NCBI RefSeq assembly: GCF_000741535.1
Contig: NZ_JGYQ01000015.1
Location: 1-64,000, forward strand
Length of the DNA stretch: 64,000 bases
Reading direction: 5' to 3'
Source of the DNA: Bifidobacterium boum
Lineage (GTDB): Bacteria; Actinomycetota; Actinomycetes; Actinomycetales; Bifidobacteriaceae
The notes below the pieces were generated by a model, which saw only the letters and a program-made list of their open reading frames with translations, ran no database searches and was not told the DNA's origin. Shown here one piece after another: positions 1 through 7,211 of this stretch; within the stretch, counting starts at the first letter, position 1; the number at the start of each line of letters is the position of its first letter. A program made the position numbers and the translations under genes.

Positions 1-1060
1 GGACGCCAACGCTGGATGTGCCAGGGTTGCAGGACGACGGGCGCGGTACGTGACCTGTCCAGGCGCAGACGCGCCGAGCTGGCGGAGTTCCTCGGCTGGC
101 TGCTCGCGCCATCGCCGCAGCCGTCCGGGTCGCGCGCGTTCCGCAAGAGGACCTCCTGGTGCTGGGGCCTGCGCCCCGTGTTGGAACCCGACGCCGCCGC
201 CAGGCATGTGGTCATGGCGGATGGCATGTACCTGAAAGGCGGCGGATGCCTGCTGATTGTCATAGACGGCCTGTCCGGAGAGGTCATCGCATGGCAGTGG
301 TGCGTGCGGGAGTCGACGGACGAGTACACCGCGCTGTTCTCCCGGATCCCCGCGCCGGACGTGCTGGTATGCGACGGCCTCCGTGGCATCGAGAAAGCCT
401 GTCGGCGGGCATGGCCCGGCACCCGCATACAACGCTGCCTCGTGCATGTGCAACGGGATTCACGCCGCGACCTGACATCAAGGCCGCGCCTGCAGGCGGG
501 ACGCGAGCTCAAGCGGCTCGCCGACACGATCACCGGAATACACGACACGGAGCAGGCCGCGGCATGGGCGGTGCAACTGCACGAATGGCACAACCGGTGG
601 CGCGACATGCTCGCGGAACGCACCTATGCCAAGGACGCGCCCGGGGACCCCCCGCGCCACCGGACAGGAATGGTGGTGGACGCACCAGCCCCTGCGACGT
701 TGCTATCACAGGCTGGAATCGCTGCCCGGATCGGGATCCCTGTTCGCATTCCTCGATCCCGCACTCGCATCCGCCGGCCCCGTTCCGTGCACCACCAACC
801 GCCTCGAGGGCGGAATCAACGCGCCGATCAAACGCATGCTCGTCAATCACCGCGGCCTTCCCGGACGACACCGCGTCCTCGCATGCGAATGGGCATGCTA
901 CATGAAGAGCGCCAAGCCGGACCCCTACCGCTTCGCCATACCGGATGACACGACACCACCCGCCCACGCCGAAACAGACGAACCCCTCGGCGGAGACGCC
1001 CCGGAACCCGGCACCTCAATCGAATGGACAGACCTGCACATGCCCGTCTTCAACACCTGA
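1..1060 (+). pseudogene. IS1249-like (IS256-group) transposase, truncated by window edge and frameshifted
   Basis: The reading frame is already open at base 1, so the start lies outside the window. The first part has a residual zinc-binding CxxC-like start, a DDE-type core with the segment VVMADGMYLKGG and the conserved VLVCDGLRG block. The frame is lost near 643-653, where a G4-A-C6 run sits. The protein continues in the +1 frame with the C-terminal hallmark TTNRLEGGINAPIKRML and HRGLPGRHRV, ending at 1060. This N- and C-terminal pairing is typical of IS1249-type transposases. The family is recognised by motif memory. As written it is a broken gene, though a programmed frameshift or a base-calling error in the run cannot be excluded. 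Confidence 0.8.
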
Positions 1061-1110
1061 ACGAGAAGTCTAAAGCAATAACTTTGGTTCCTATATGCCG
1101 AAATGGAGTG

Positions 1111-1442
1111 CATGCGACTCCCGCGCAGGCGAAAGCCTTGGCCTAACGGTATATCAGTCAGGCGTATAAGAATTGGGATGATGATAAGCAGTGGAACGCC
1201 CTAGTATGGATATGGGAACATGAGTCCGGTTGGAGGCGGGATGCGACCAATCCTTCCAGTGGCGCTTATGGTATCCCCAGGCTTTAGGCCCTGGCCATTC
1301 CGGGGCGAAGATGGCTTCCGCCGGTGATGATTGGCATGATAACGCGTTAACCCGGATCAAATGGGATTTGCAGTACATCAAAAGCCGCTACCATGATCCC
1401 GTAGGCGCACAGGCATTCTGGCAAACGCACCACTGGTACTAG
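1111..1442 (+). pseudogene. Remnant of a secreted lytic-transglycosylase-like domain
   Basis: Two frames joined near 1278 spell a lysozyme-like cell-wall domain common at the C-termini of bifidobacterial secreted proteins. The first frame gives TPAQAKALA, an in-frame TAA at 1144-1146, then WNALVWIWEHESGW and NPSSGAYGIP. The second gives QALGPGHSGAKMASAGDDW, TRIKWDLQYIKSRY and a terminal WY before a stop at 1440-1442. A single missing base in the C run at the junction would restore the frame. No signal peptide or start is left, so this is a decayed 3' fragment. Such enzymes cleave peptidoglycan and occur both in bifidobacterial chromosomes and on mobile elements. Confidence 0.7.
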
Positions 1443-1444
1443 CC

Positions 1445-1475
1445 CATCTTTAGGTACAAAGATGAGTTGACAACT
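1445..1475. other. Small inverted repeats between remnant and DUF3800 gene
   Basis: A 7-bp inverted repeat (CATCTTT, loop AGGTAC, AAAGATG; 1445-1464) is followed directly by the palindrome AGTTGACAACT (1465-1475). No clear T-tract follows on either strand, so a terminator is uncertain. The remainder up to 1562 shows nothing recognisable. Confidence 0.3.
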
Positions 1476-1562
1476 TTATCGCTCACCATTATAATAGGTC
1501 TTACGCCGTGACTGCGCCACATTGCAGGTTTGAGAGTACACCTCTCGACACGGCGTCTATTT

Positions 1563-2333
1563 TTATCTGATTCTTATTGCTTTATGGGGTACAGATACGA
1601 TCCCATATCCGTTTACATCTCCTTCGGGACTCTTTCTAAAGTTATCTTTAATCTTGTTATAGAAACGATCATCATTCTTGGATATCATCCGGTAGACGGC
1701 GCCTGCGACTAAATCAGCAAATTGGACTCCAACACTATGATGGGATGCTGCTATGAAAAGACCTTCAACAAGATTATTGTAATTTGAACGATATGCATCA
1801 TGATTATTCAGTAGCTGATAATGGAACTCATCAAGTTGCTTATTCTGCCATTGATTTCTCTCATCAATCACAATCATGCCATAAATATTGGTCCCCGTTG
1901 TTGCCCTACCCATATCTTGTAAGTAATACTGGAACCTCTCACAAATGACCTCGAATGCGTCATGATATAAATCCTCAGCATCATTTGACGGATGCCGCTG
2001 GTAGTACGCTTTCGTATCTACAACGGCGGCAAGGAGACGAAAGCTCTTAGTCCGTGCGATGATCTGATACAAATCATCGCGTAGATTATCAAGCTGATTT
2101 TGGTCTAGATGCGATGTAGGTGTCGTTCTTTTTGCTAGTGGATGATAAATAAAATATCTCCACTTAATCTCGCCGTCAACGTTATATTCCTTTTTTGTTT
2201 GGCGAAGATTCTTTTGAAGCGACTTCCATTGTGCTTCGGGGACGATGATACCACCAAGCACAAAATAGGGGCTTTTGCTCACGTCATTTTTATTCGGAGC
2301 TGTTCCGCTCTCGTCAAGAAATAACATCTGCAT
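1563..2333 (-). CDS. DUF3800 domain protein
   Basis: 256 aa. It opens with the DUF3800 hallmark FLDESGT and ends with the second hallmark block, VQFADLVAGAVYRM, a short way before the C-terminus. DUF3800 proteins have an RNase H-like fold, unknown biochemical role, and are usually found as cargo of phages, integrative elements and defence regions. The gene is visibly more AT-rich than the core genes of this window and sits directly behind an integrase, which fits acquired cargo. The ATG at 2333 has a weak AGGAT box upstream. It is the only full-length sizeable gene left in the left-hand element. Function cannot be stated. Confidence 0.8.
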   Translation of the reverse strand: MQMLFLDESGTAPNKNDVSKSPYFVLGGIIVPEAQWKSLQKNLRQTKKEYNVDGEIKWRYFIYHPLAKRTTPTSHLDQNQLDNLRDDLYQIIARTKSFRLLAAVVDTKAYYQRHPSNDAEDLYHDAFEVICERFQYYLQDMGRATTGTNIYGMIVIDERNQWQNKQLDEFHYQLLNNHDAYRSNYNNLVEGLFIAASHHSVGVQFADLVAGAVYRMISKNDDRFYNKIKDNFRKSPEGDVNGYGIVSVPHKAIRIR

Positions 2334-2434
2334 AAGCTTTATCCTATCTCACAGGGAAGCCATAATACTTATGTCTTTAGAGGATACTGCCATGTATTTG
2401 CGTAGATGCAACGCAATCATTCCACAGTAAAACC

Positions 2435-2647
2435 TTATTCGTTGTAAGGTTCTGCGGTGGTGTCGATGTAGGGTTGGTCCTCGTCCTCCCGGGAGTTCTT
2501 GTACATCCAGACGCCTGTTTTGATGATGATCAGGGCGATGGTGATTGCGAAGAGCCGGGGCAGGAACGCCGTGAAGAGCTTCCAGCATATCCAGATGAGG
2601 ATGACGATGCCTGCGATGGACCCTATGAGTTTTTCCATTGCTTCCAT
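2435..2647 (-). CDS. Small two-segment membrane protein
   Basis: 70 aa when started at the ATG at 2647, which is preceded by a GAAGGGA box; a GTG start six codons upstream is possible but lies on the ribosome-binding sequence. The first 50 residues contain two hydrophobic segments (GSIAGIVILIWICWKLF and LFAITIALIIIKTGVWMY), then an acidic, charged tail. It lies 30 bp behind the integrase on the same strand and may be co-transcribed with it. No family recognised. The composition suggests an inner-membrane protein carried by the element. Confidence 0.5.
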   Translation of the reverse strand: MEAMEKLIGSIAGIVILIWICWKLFTAFLPRLFAITIALIIIKTGVWMYKNSREDEDQPYIDTTAEPYNE

Positions 2648-2677
2648 GATGTATGTTCCCTTCACTGTTGATTGTAG

Positions 2678-3521
2678 TTAGGCTTGGCAATGTTGCCGGT
2701 AGATGACCAGCTGGTCTACCGCTTGTTTCAGATCGTCTTGCGTGCTGTAAATGTAGGCTTGCATGGTGGCCAAGCTCTCGTGGCCGAGCATTCCTTGGAC
2801 TTTGACTGCGTCTCCGGTCGCATGCCAGAGGTCGGTGGCGAAGCGGCGGCGGATGGCGTGCGGGGGTGGCTCCTGTGGCTCGTTTGACGTACCGGTAGAT
2901 GGTATCAGGGTGGACGTGCCCGTGGAAGCGTCCTGGGAAGAGGTAACCGTCCGGCATGGTGGTGAGGATCTGCTGCAGGCGTTGGGATAGCGGTAGGATC
3001 CTGTCCTCATCGCCTTTGCCATGGATGATGATGGTCGTGTATTTGTCTTCCTGGATGAGGTCCTCTTTGCGGATCTGGGCGAGCTCACTTCTGCGGACTC
3101 CTAGGTCGGCGAGCATCATGACCATGAGACGGGTGGTGGGGTCCGGGTCGTGCAGGCCCTTCTCGACTTGTTGACGGCTGGCGGGCCTCATTTTGTGTTT
3201 GTCTCTTTTGACTTTCGGCAGTGCGGCTAGAGGGTTGTCTTCCCGGAGGCCAGCGGTGATCAGATAGTCGAAGAAGCTGTTGAAAGCGTTCCTGTTGTTT
3301 CTGATTCCATTGGCGCTTAATCCCCTGTCCATGTAGTCGATGATGTCCTCGTCACTGATTTGGTAGGCGGGCTTGTTCAGGATGAGAGCGAGACGGCTGA
3401 CGTTGTACCACCAGTTTTCGATAGTGGCTGGTGTACAGCCACGAATCCTAAGGTATTTGACCCATTGGTCGAGCAGGGGAACCCATTCCTGGGGTGGTTG
3501 TCTGTGCGTTGGATGTTCCAT
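2678..3521 (-). pseudogene. Tyrosine recombinase (XerC/phage-integrase type), frameshifted
   Basis: The N-terminal SAM-like core-binding domain (PLLDQWVKYLRIRGCTPATI) and first half of the catalytic domain (GVRRSELAQIR with the catalytic Arg; HGKGDEDRILPL with the Lys) are in one frame. After GAT the frame shifts by one at the G5 run at 2862-2866. The rest, HAIRRRFATDLWH (HxxR box), LGHESLATMQAYIY (His and nucleophile Tyr) and the tail, continues in the neighbouring frame to the TAA at 2678-2680. Removing one G would give a standard integrase of about 280 aa with every catalytic residue present. It probably inserted the element at the tRNA end at 4851-4895. Inactive as written, unless the extra base is a sequencing error. 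Confidence 0.85.
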
Positions 3522-3590
3522 AACCGTATTCTTCCTCTCACATGCATAGATTTCCCCTTACAATACCCGCGATACTAGCGTTTCTAGCGG

Positions 3591-3809
3591 CTAGTTCGTC
3601 TGGTTCAGGTAGTAGCGGAATGCTTCGTCAACGAGGTTTTGCAGTTTCATCTCGTGGTCGGCGGCGTATCGTTTCGCTCTTTTCCACGTATCCGGCCGGA
3701 CTTTCAGCCCGGTGGCTTTCCATTCGTCGCTCGTGGCCTGTGTGGTGGTGTGGGTGAGTTCCTGGATGATGTGGTGTGTGGCTTGTGGGGTGAGGTTCAT
3801 GTTTTTCAT
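3591..3809 (-). CDS. Small plasmid-type protein beside the parA module
   Basis: 72 aa; ATG at 3809 with GGAAAG about 8 nt upstream. The C-terminal half (RPDTWKRAKRYAADHEMKLQNLVDEAFRYYL, given here as a region) reads like the ribbon-helix-helix DNA-binding or ParG/Omega-type proteins that accompany ParA, but no family is firmly recognised. A 22-bp sequence just upstream (3823-3844) is repeated exactly upstream of parA, suggesting shared regulation or a partition-site arrangement. The codon use is less GC-rich than the core. A role as the centromere-binding partner of ParA is an inference. Confidence 0.55.
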   Translation of the reverse strand: MKNMNLTPQATHHIIQELTHTTTQATSDEWKATGLKVRPDTWKRAKRYAADHEMKLQNLVDEAFRYYLNQTN

Positions 3810-3822
3810 GGTTGTTCTTTCC

Positions 3823-3850
3823 CTGTGTTTTCGTGTGATTGTGTGATTTT
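3823..3850. repeat. 22-bp direct repeat, copy 1 (candidate operator/partition site)
   Basis: 3823-3844 (CTGTGTTTTCGTG followed by TGATTGTGT) is identical to 4651-4672. Further GTGTGATTGTGTGA units follow. It sits immediately upstream of the 72-aa gene as the other copy sits upstream of parA. This is the layout of a ParA-type autoregulatory operator or centromere. Confidence 0.5.
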
Positions 3851-3859
3851 ACGCTTGTG

Positions 3860-4051
3860 TTATTGCTGGTAGTTTCTGATGAGATAGGCGTGTGATTTGC
3901 TGACTGTTCTGTGGTCGGTTTCCTGCCATTGCTTGTCTTCATCGCTCAGCTGGTTGAAGATCTCGATGGCTTCCCGACTGCTGTCGGCGCTGATGGTGGC
4001 GCTCTGGTATTGGCAGATGGTTCTTTTCTGTTGGACGAGGTAGGTTTTCAT
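3860..4051 (-). CDS. Small protein translationally coupled to parA
   Basis: 63 aa. Its ATG (4051-4049) overlaps the TGA of the corrected parA frame as ATGA, so it is read by coupled translation. It begins MKTYLVQQKRTICQYQS and ends YLIRNYQQ. The sequence is polar with no membrane segment. Without the parA frameshift it would be read as a separate gene of a parA operon; with the frameshift it is fused in frame to the end of the shifted parA reading. No family recognised; it may be an accessory partition or regulatory protein. Confidence 0.5.
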   Translation of the reverse strand: MKTYLVQQKRTICQYQSATISADSSREAIEIFNQLSDEDKQWQETDHRTVSKSHAYLIRNYQQ

Positions 4052-4633
4052 GATTGGCCTCCTGTGATGGTTTGTTCGATCTCCTGCCATGCCTGGGCGT
4101 ATTCCCACAGCTTCAACGGTTTGTGTCCCATGCTTGTTTTGATGTCCTGGCGTTTGCGGATTTGGGCGTCGAAGATGGGGGTGGCCCACTGCTGGAAGGC
4201 GTCGGTGACGGCTTTGAGGGCTTTGGTTCCTTGCTCGACGCGCACGAGGAGGATGGCCGCTGGTGTTTTCGCTGCCTCCAGAGTCGCCCAGGCTTGCTGC
4301 GCGCCCAGGGGGGCTGTCTGAGCAGGGGATGATGGTGAAGTCGGCGGTTTCCATGGCTACGGCCAGGGCTGTGCCGGTGGGGGCTGCGTCCACGATCTCG
4401 ATGCGGTCGGTCTTCCTGGGTCTTTTCAGGGTGGCCGGATTGGCGGGCAGAATGTCGAAATCGAGAGACCGGTCTTCCTGGGATGCCATGTCAGCCCATT
4501 GGCTGGCTGATCCTTGGGGATCGGCGTCCAGGACGATGACCTGATGGTTTTTCAGGGATGCTGCCTGGGCCAGGTAGATTGCGGAGGTGGTCTTGCCCAC
4601 TCCCCCTTTCGCGTTGGCGATGGTGATTCTCAT
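4048..4633 (-). pseudogene. ParA-family partition ATPase, frameshifted
   Basis: The N-terminus has the deviant Walker A KGGVGKTT of ParA/MinD ATPases (residues 10-17) and the Walker A' region VIVLDADPQGSASQW. The frame breaks after CSDSP at the G6 run at 4308-4313. The correct continuation, LGAQQAWATLEAAK followed by RVEQGTKALKAVTDAF and ending TITGGQS, is one frame away and stops at 4048. Removing one base restores a ParA of about 195 aa, typical of small partition ATPases of plasmids and integrative elements. ParA of this kind segregates or stabilises the excised element. RBS GGAAAGGAA lies upstream of the ATG at 4633. Confidence 0.8.
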
Positions 4634-4650
4634 GATTGCTGATTCCTTTC

Positions 4651-4736
4651 CTGTGTTTTCGTGTGATTGTGTTATCTCACACTTGCGTTGACGTGTGATT
4701 GTGTGACAGAGTGAAATAGTTATAGTGTGAATGTGT
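4651..4736. repeat. Iteron-like repeats upstream of parA
   Basis: Contains the second exact copy of the 22-bp repeat (4651-4672) and further near copies of GTGTGATTGTGT at about 4692-4705 and GTGTGAATGTGT at 4725-4736. The repeats cover the expected parA promoter. This arrangement is typical of ParA autorepression or a parS/parC-like centromere; the function is inferred. Confidence 0.5.
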
Positions 4737-4850
4737 TATGAATTTAGAAAATAAAAAGGCTTAGAAAACGCCTCTAATTATTGACACCACTGTCAAAGGC
4801 ACACTAAAATGAAAATTCACGAAAGAAAAAGCAGAGCGAAGATAACATCG

Positions 4851-4895
4851 GATCGTAAAGTCGTGGGTTGTGGGTTCGAGTCCCACGGGGGGCAC
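4851..4895 (+). other. tRNA 3'-end fragment, probable attachment site (attR/attL)
   Basis: The T arm is complete: stem GTGGG (4870-4874), loop TTCGAGT, stem CCCAC (4882-4886). It is followed by a GGGGGGC acceptor 3' strand and an A discriminator. No matching 5' acceptor strand, D arm or anticodon 5' stem lies upstream, so this is only the 3' half of a tRNA. Integrases of the tyrosine type commonly use tRNA 3' ends and duplicate them. The intact tRNA should therefore lie at the other end of the element, to the left of this window. Confidence 0.7.
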
Positions 4896-5289
4896 TTTTC
4901 TCAGAGTTCGCATGTGGTGTAGATCCGCCGCGCATACAGCAAATTCCCCCGCAAGGATTGTCCCCAATCTGCCACGTATCAGACTGCTTCCACAACTGCG
5001 TTGATACAATAAATGATACAAAACGCGGCAAGGATGGCCGCATATCTGTATCAAGAGTGATGAGAACTCCCCCTTCCCTTCCGCCTGATGGCTGTTGGGC
5101 GATTTGTTGCGATTTTGCCGGGTTCCTGACTGATGACAGCGAATCTGCACAACACAAATAAGCATGACAAGAAGCGAGGCGAGTCTTGCGACGCGGACTG
5201 CGGGGGACTATCGTGACAACCACGGTATGTTCACAGCGACAATCACCGATGATTATCGCAACAACCGAAGTACTGAGTGGGGGTCGAAG
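4896..5289. other. Non-coding spacer right of the attachment site
   Basis: No convincing gene. At 4993-5050 there are three copies of GATACA-type words (GATACAAT, GATACAAA, TGTATC), perhaps remnant integrase arm sites. An open frame runs leftward through the tRNA fragment, but it encodes the familiar spurious translation of a tRNA T arm and is not a gene. The frame entering the next gene is open upstream of 5290 but lacks a good start. Confidence 0.4.
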
Positions 5290-5979
5290 ATGGACGACAA
5301 GCACAGCAACAACCGCAACAGAGCGATTCGTGCGGCTTTGGCGGCGGTAGTCGTCGCGGCAATGATTATCGCGGCGACGGTCGCATTGACGGGTCTGATC
5401 GGCGGGTACGACGAGCGCGGCGGGCAGAGCGCACTTGTCTCGAAAGAGCAGATTTCCTCGGAGGCAAGATCCTCAGCCTCGACAAGCCCATCTGCCTCAG
5501 CGAGCGGCGCGCCCGAAGGCGACACCGGCGGCAAACGCACATCAGCTCCGGAGCTTCCGGCATCATATACGCGACAGATCGAGGAGTCTCTCGACGCCGG
5601 CAAGCTGAGAATCGAAAACGGTGACGGCGGGTCCGCAGGCGCGGAGCTTGTCACGCAATTCGGCCCATCGCCCAGCTATTCCACCGGAACGTACGGATTG
5701 CGGCAACCCAATGTCGCGCACAACGTGGAGAACTTCCAGATTGAGGCGGGAACCTATCAGCTGACGGTGTACTGCATCGGCACGGGAAATCTGACGGTTG
5801 ATTACGAAATCGGCAGCACCACGAAACGCGGCACCATACGGTGTGACGACAAGCAGGTACAGCGAACCACGTTGAGCATCGGCTCGGACGGCAATGACAC
5901 CGCCCGCATCGTCACCATCACCCCGTCCTACGGTACCGCTTGCGTGTTCGCCTACCAGATTCTGCGCTTCCCTCGATGA
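5290..5979 (+). CDS. Membrane-anchored extracellular protein of unknown function
   Basis: 229 aa from the ATG at 5290, chosen because a GAGTGGGGG box precedes it and the transmembrane anchor then lies near the start; an upstream start at 5164 is possible. Residues about 14-38 (ALAAVVVAAMIIAATVALTG) form one membrane segment. A Ser/Ala/Gly-rich linker follows, then a C-terminal globular region with two cysteines (VYCIGTG and TIRCDD) and a beta-rich look. It probably has an inside N-terminus and an exported domain. No family recognised. It stands alone, with the next gene on the opposite strand. Confidence 0.7.
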   Translation: MDDKHSNNRNRAIRAALAAVVVAAMIIAATVALTGLIGGYDERGGQSALVSKEQISSEARSSASTSPSASASGAPEGDTGGKRTSAPELPASYTRQIEESLDAGKLRIENGDGGSAGAELVTQFGPSPSYSTGTYGLRQPNVAHNVENFQIEAGTYQLTVYCIGTGNLTVDYEIGSTTKRGTIRCDDKQVQRTTLSIGSDGNDTARIVTITPSYGTACVFAYQILRFPR

Positions 5980-6036
5980 CCGGCCGTATGGGTGGTGGCG
6001 TGCGGTGAATTTCGGGTAATTCCACGAGAGTTCGGC

Positions 6037-6828
6037 TTATGCGTGGTGGATTTGTGCCACATGTAACGCTGATAGGACCGCCCGGACCGCCGCCCCGGCG
6101 TTTTGGGCGGCGAGGGTCATGTCCGATTGGTGACGGTTGAGGTCTTCGTAAGCCTCGCCGCAGCGGTTGCTCATCGCGCGCACGGCCAGGAAGGGCACGC
6201 GGTTCTTGGCACACACGTGGGCGGCCGCCGCGCCTTCCATCTCCTCGCAGTCGCCATGCCAGACGCGGCGGGTGTGCTCGAGTACGTCGGGATCGGTGTT
6301 GAACTGGTCACTGGTCGCGATTGTGCCGAGCGTGTACCGGCGGTTGGGATCGTTGTCAGTGGCGGCAACAGCAGCGGCGGTACCGTCCATTTCAGCCAAT
6401 GACGGCACGCGACGATACCCCTGTTCGTCCAGAACCTGGCAGGCGAGCGCAGAAAGACGGGCATCGGACGCATACGTGTACAAAAAGGGGTCGCATTCGG
6501 CGATGATGTCGTTGTTGGTCTCCAGATACACCAGCGAACGGCCGACCACGATATCCCCAATTTCCAGCAGCGGATTGAGACTACCCGCAATACCGCTGAA
6601 TATCAAGGCATCCGGATGATATTCGCAGATCAGCATTTGGGCGGCGGCACCTGCGGCGACCTTCCCCATACCGCCCACGCACACGACGACAGACACCTCG
6701 CCAAGCTGCCCGGTGGCCAAATCAGTGCCGTACCGGCTGCTGCGCTCGATTCCATGCAAGCCCTCGATGATGGGTTCAACTTCCTGCGGCAGCGCACACA
6801 GCACCGCAACGCGATGATGAGTCTCCAT
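6037..6828 (-). CDS. MTA/SAH nucleosidase-like nucleosidase (Pfs/MtnN fold) with Asn in the general-acid position
   Basis: 263 aa. It aligns along its length with 5'-methylthioadenosine/S-adenosylhomocysteine nucleosidase, which cleaves the N-glycosidic bond of MTA and SAH. Seen: ALPQEVEPI (Glu16, matching E. coli Glu12), the FSGIAGSL loop, EEMEGAAAAHV (Glu198, matching Glu174) and RAMSNRCGE. In the last block Asn221 replaces Asp197, the general acid that protonates adenine N7; the Glu198-Asn221 spacing is exactly that of E. coli. Asn at this place is usual in 6-oxopurine enzymes such as trimeric purine nucleoside phosphorylase, so the substrate may differ. Start: ATG at 6828 assumed; a GTG at 6846 is an alternative. 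Stands alone. Confidence 0.8.
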   Translation of the reverse strand: METHHRVAVLCALPQEVEPIIEGLHGIERSSRYGTDLATGQLGEVSVVVCVGGMGKVAAGAAAQMLICEYHPDALIFSGIAGSLNPLLEIGDIVVGRSLVYLETNNDIIAECDPFLYTYASDARLSALACQVLDEQGYRRVPSLAEMDGTAAAVAATDNDPNRRYTLGTIATSDQFNTDPDVLEHTRRVWHGDCEEMEGAAAAHVCAKNRVPFLAVRAMSNRCGEAYEDLNRHQSDMTLAAQNAGAAVRAVLSALHVAQIHHA

Positions 6829-6906
6829 ACTCCGATCGTCGGGCACGGTTGCGACATTCGACGGGCGGCAGACGGACGGGGGGACGGCGACGGGCGGATG
6901 GCGTAC

Positions 6907-7100
6907 GATACCCGGCCGTTGTGCGACGCGGCAGTCGCATGCTGGGCAGATAGCCTGATGGCAGAACCGTGACCCGGTGATATCTCTCCGCCTTGCGACC
7001 CGTCAGTCGCACAGCGGAGAGATACCCCAACCGCAGAGACAAAATCTGCCGCCATCTGACAGCCGTGCAATCGGGCAGTCACAACAACAGAGCGATATCC
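6907..7100. repeat. Three tandem REP-like palindromic repeats (family A)
   Basis: Three imperfectly palindromic units of about 48 bp at 6907-6955, 6979-7026 and about 7054-7100. Each has outer arms like GATAYC(C/T)...CCGC and an inner core TTGCGAC...GTCGCA. The middle unit is clearest: GATATCTCTCCGC (6979-6991) pairs with GCGGAGAGATACC (7014-7026). Related units occur at 28.5, 37.2, 41.1, 46.8 and 53.4 kb. They lie in the divergent gap between the nucleosidase and zwf and could form stable hairpins; function unknown. Confidence 0.65.
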
Positions 7101-7211
7101 CACCGCCGACCCACAACCGGCCTGTTTGGCGCGATACGCCAGTCGTGAAATCAGCACCGCAGCGCGGACGGCCCGAAACCAAACACCTCCCCCACACGTA
7201 TGATGGCCATT

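Noticed and set aside
4851-4895. Complete tRNA gene
   Set aside because: No 5' acceptor strand, D arm or anticodon stem upstream; only the 3' half is present.
4761-5304. Leftward open frames covering the tRNA fragment
   Set aside because: They translate the T arm in antisense into the well-known spurious RGTRTHNP / VGLEPTTH peptides; no start signals or family.
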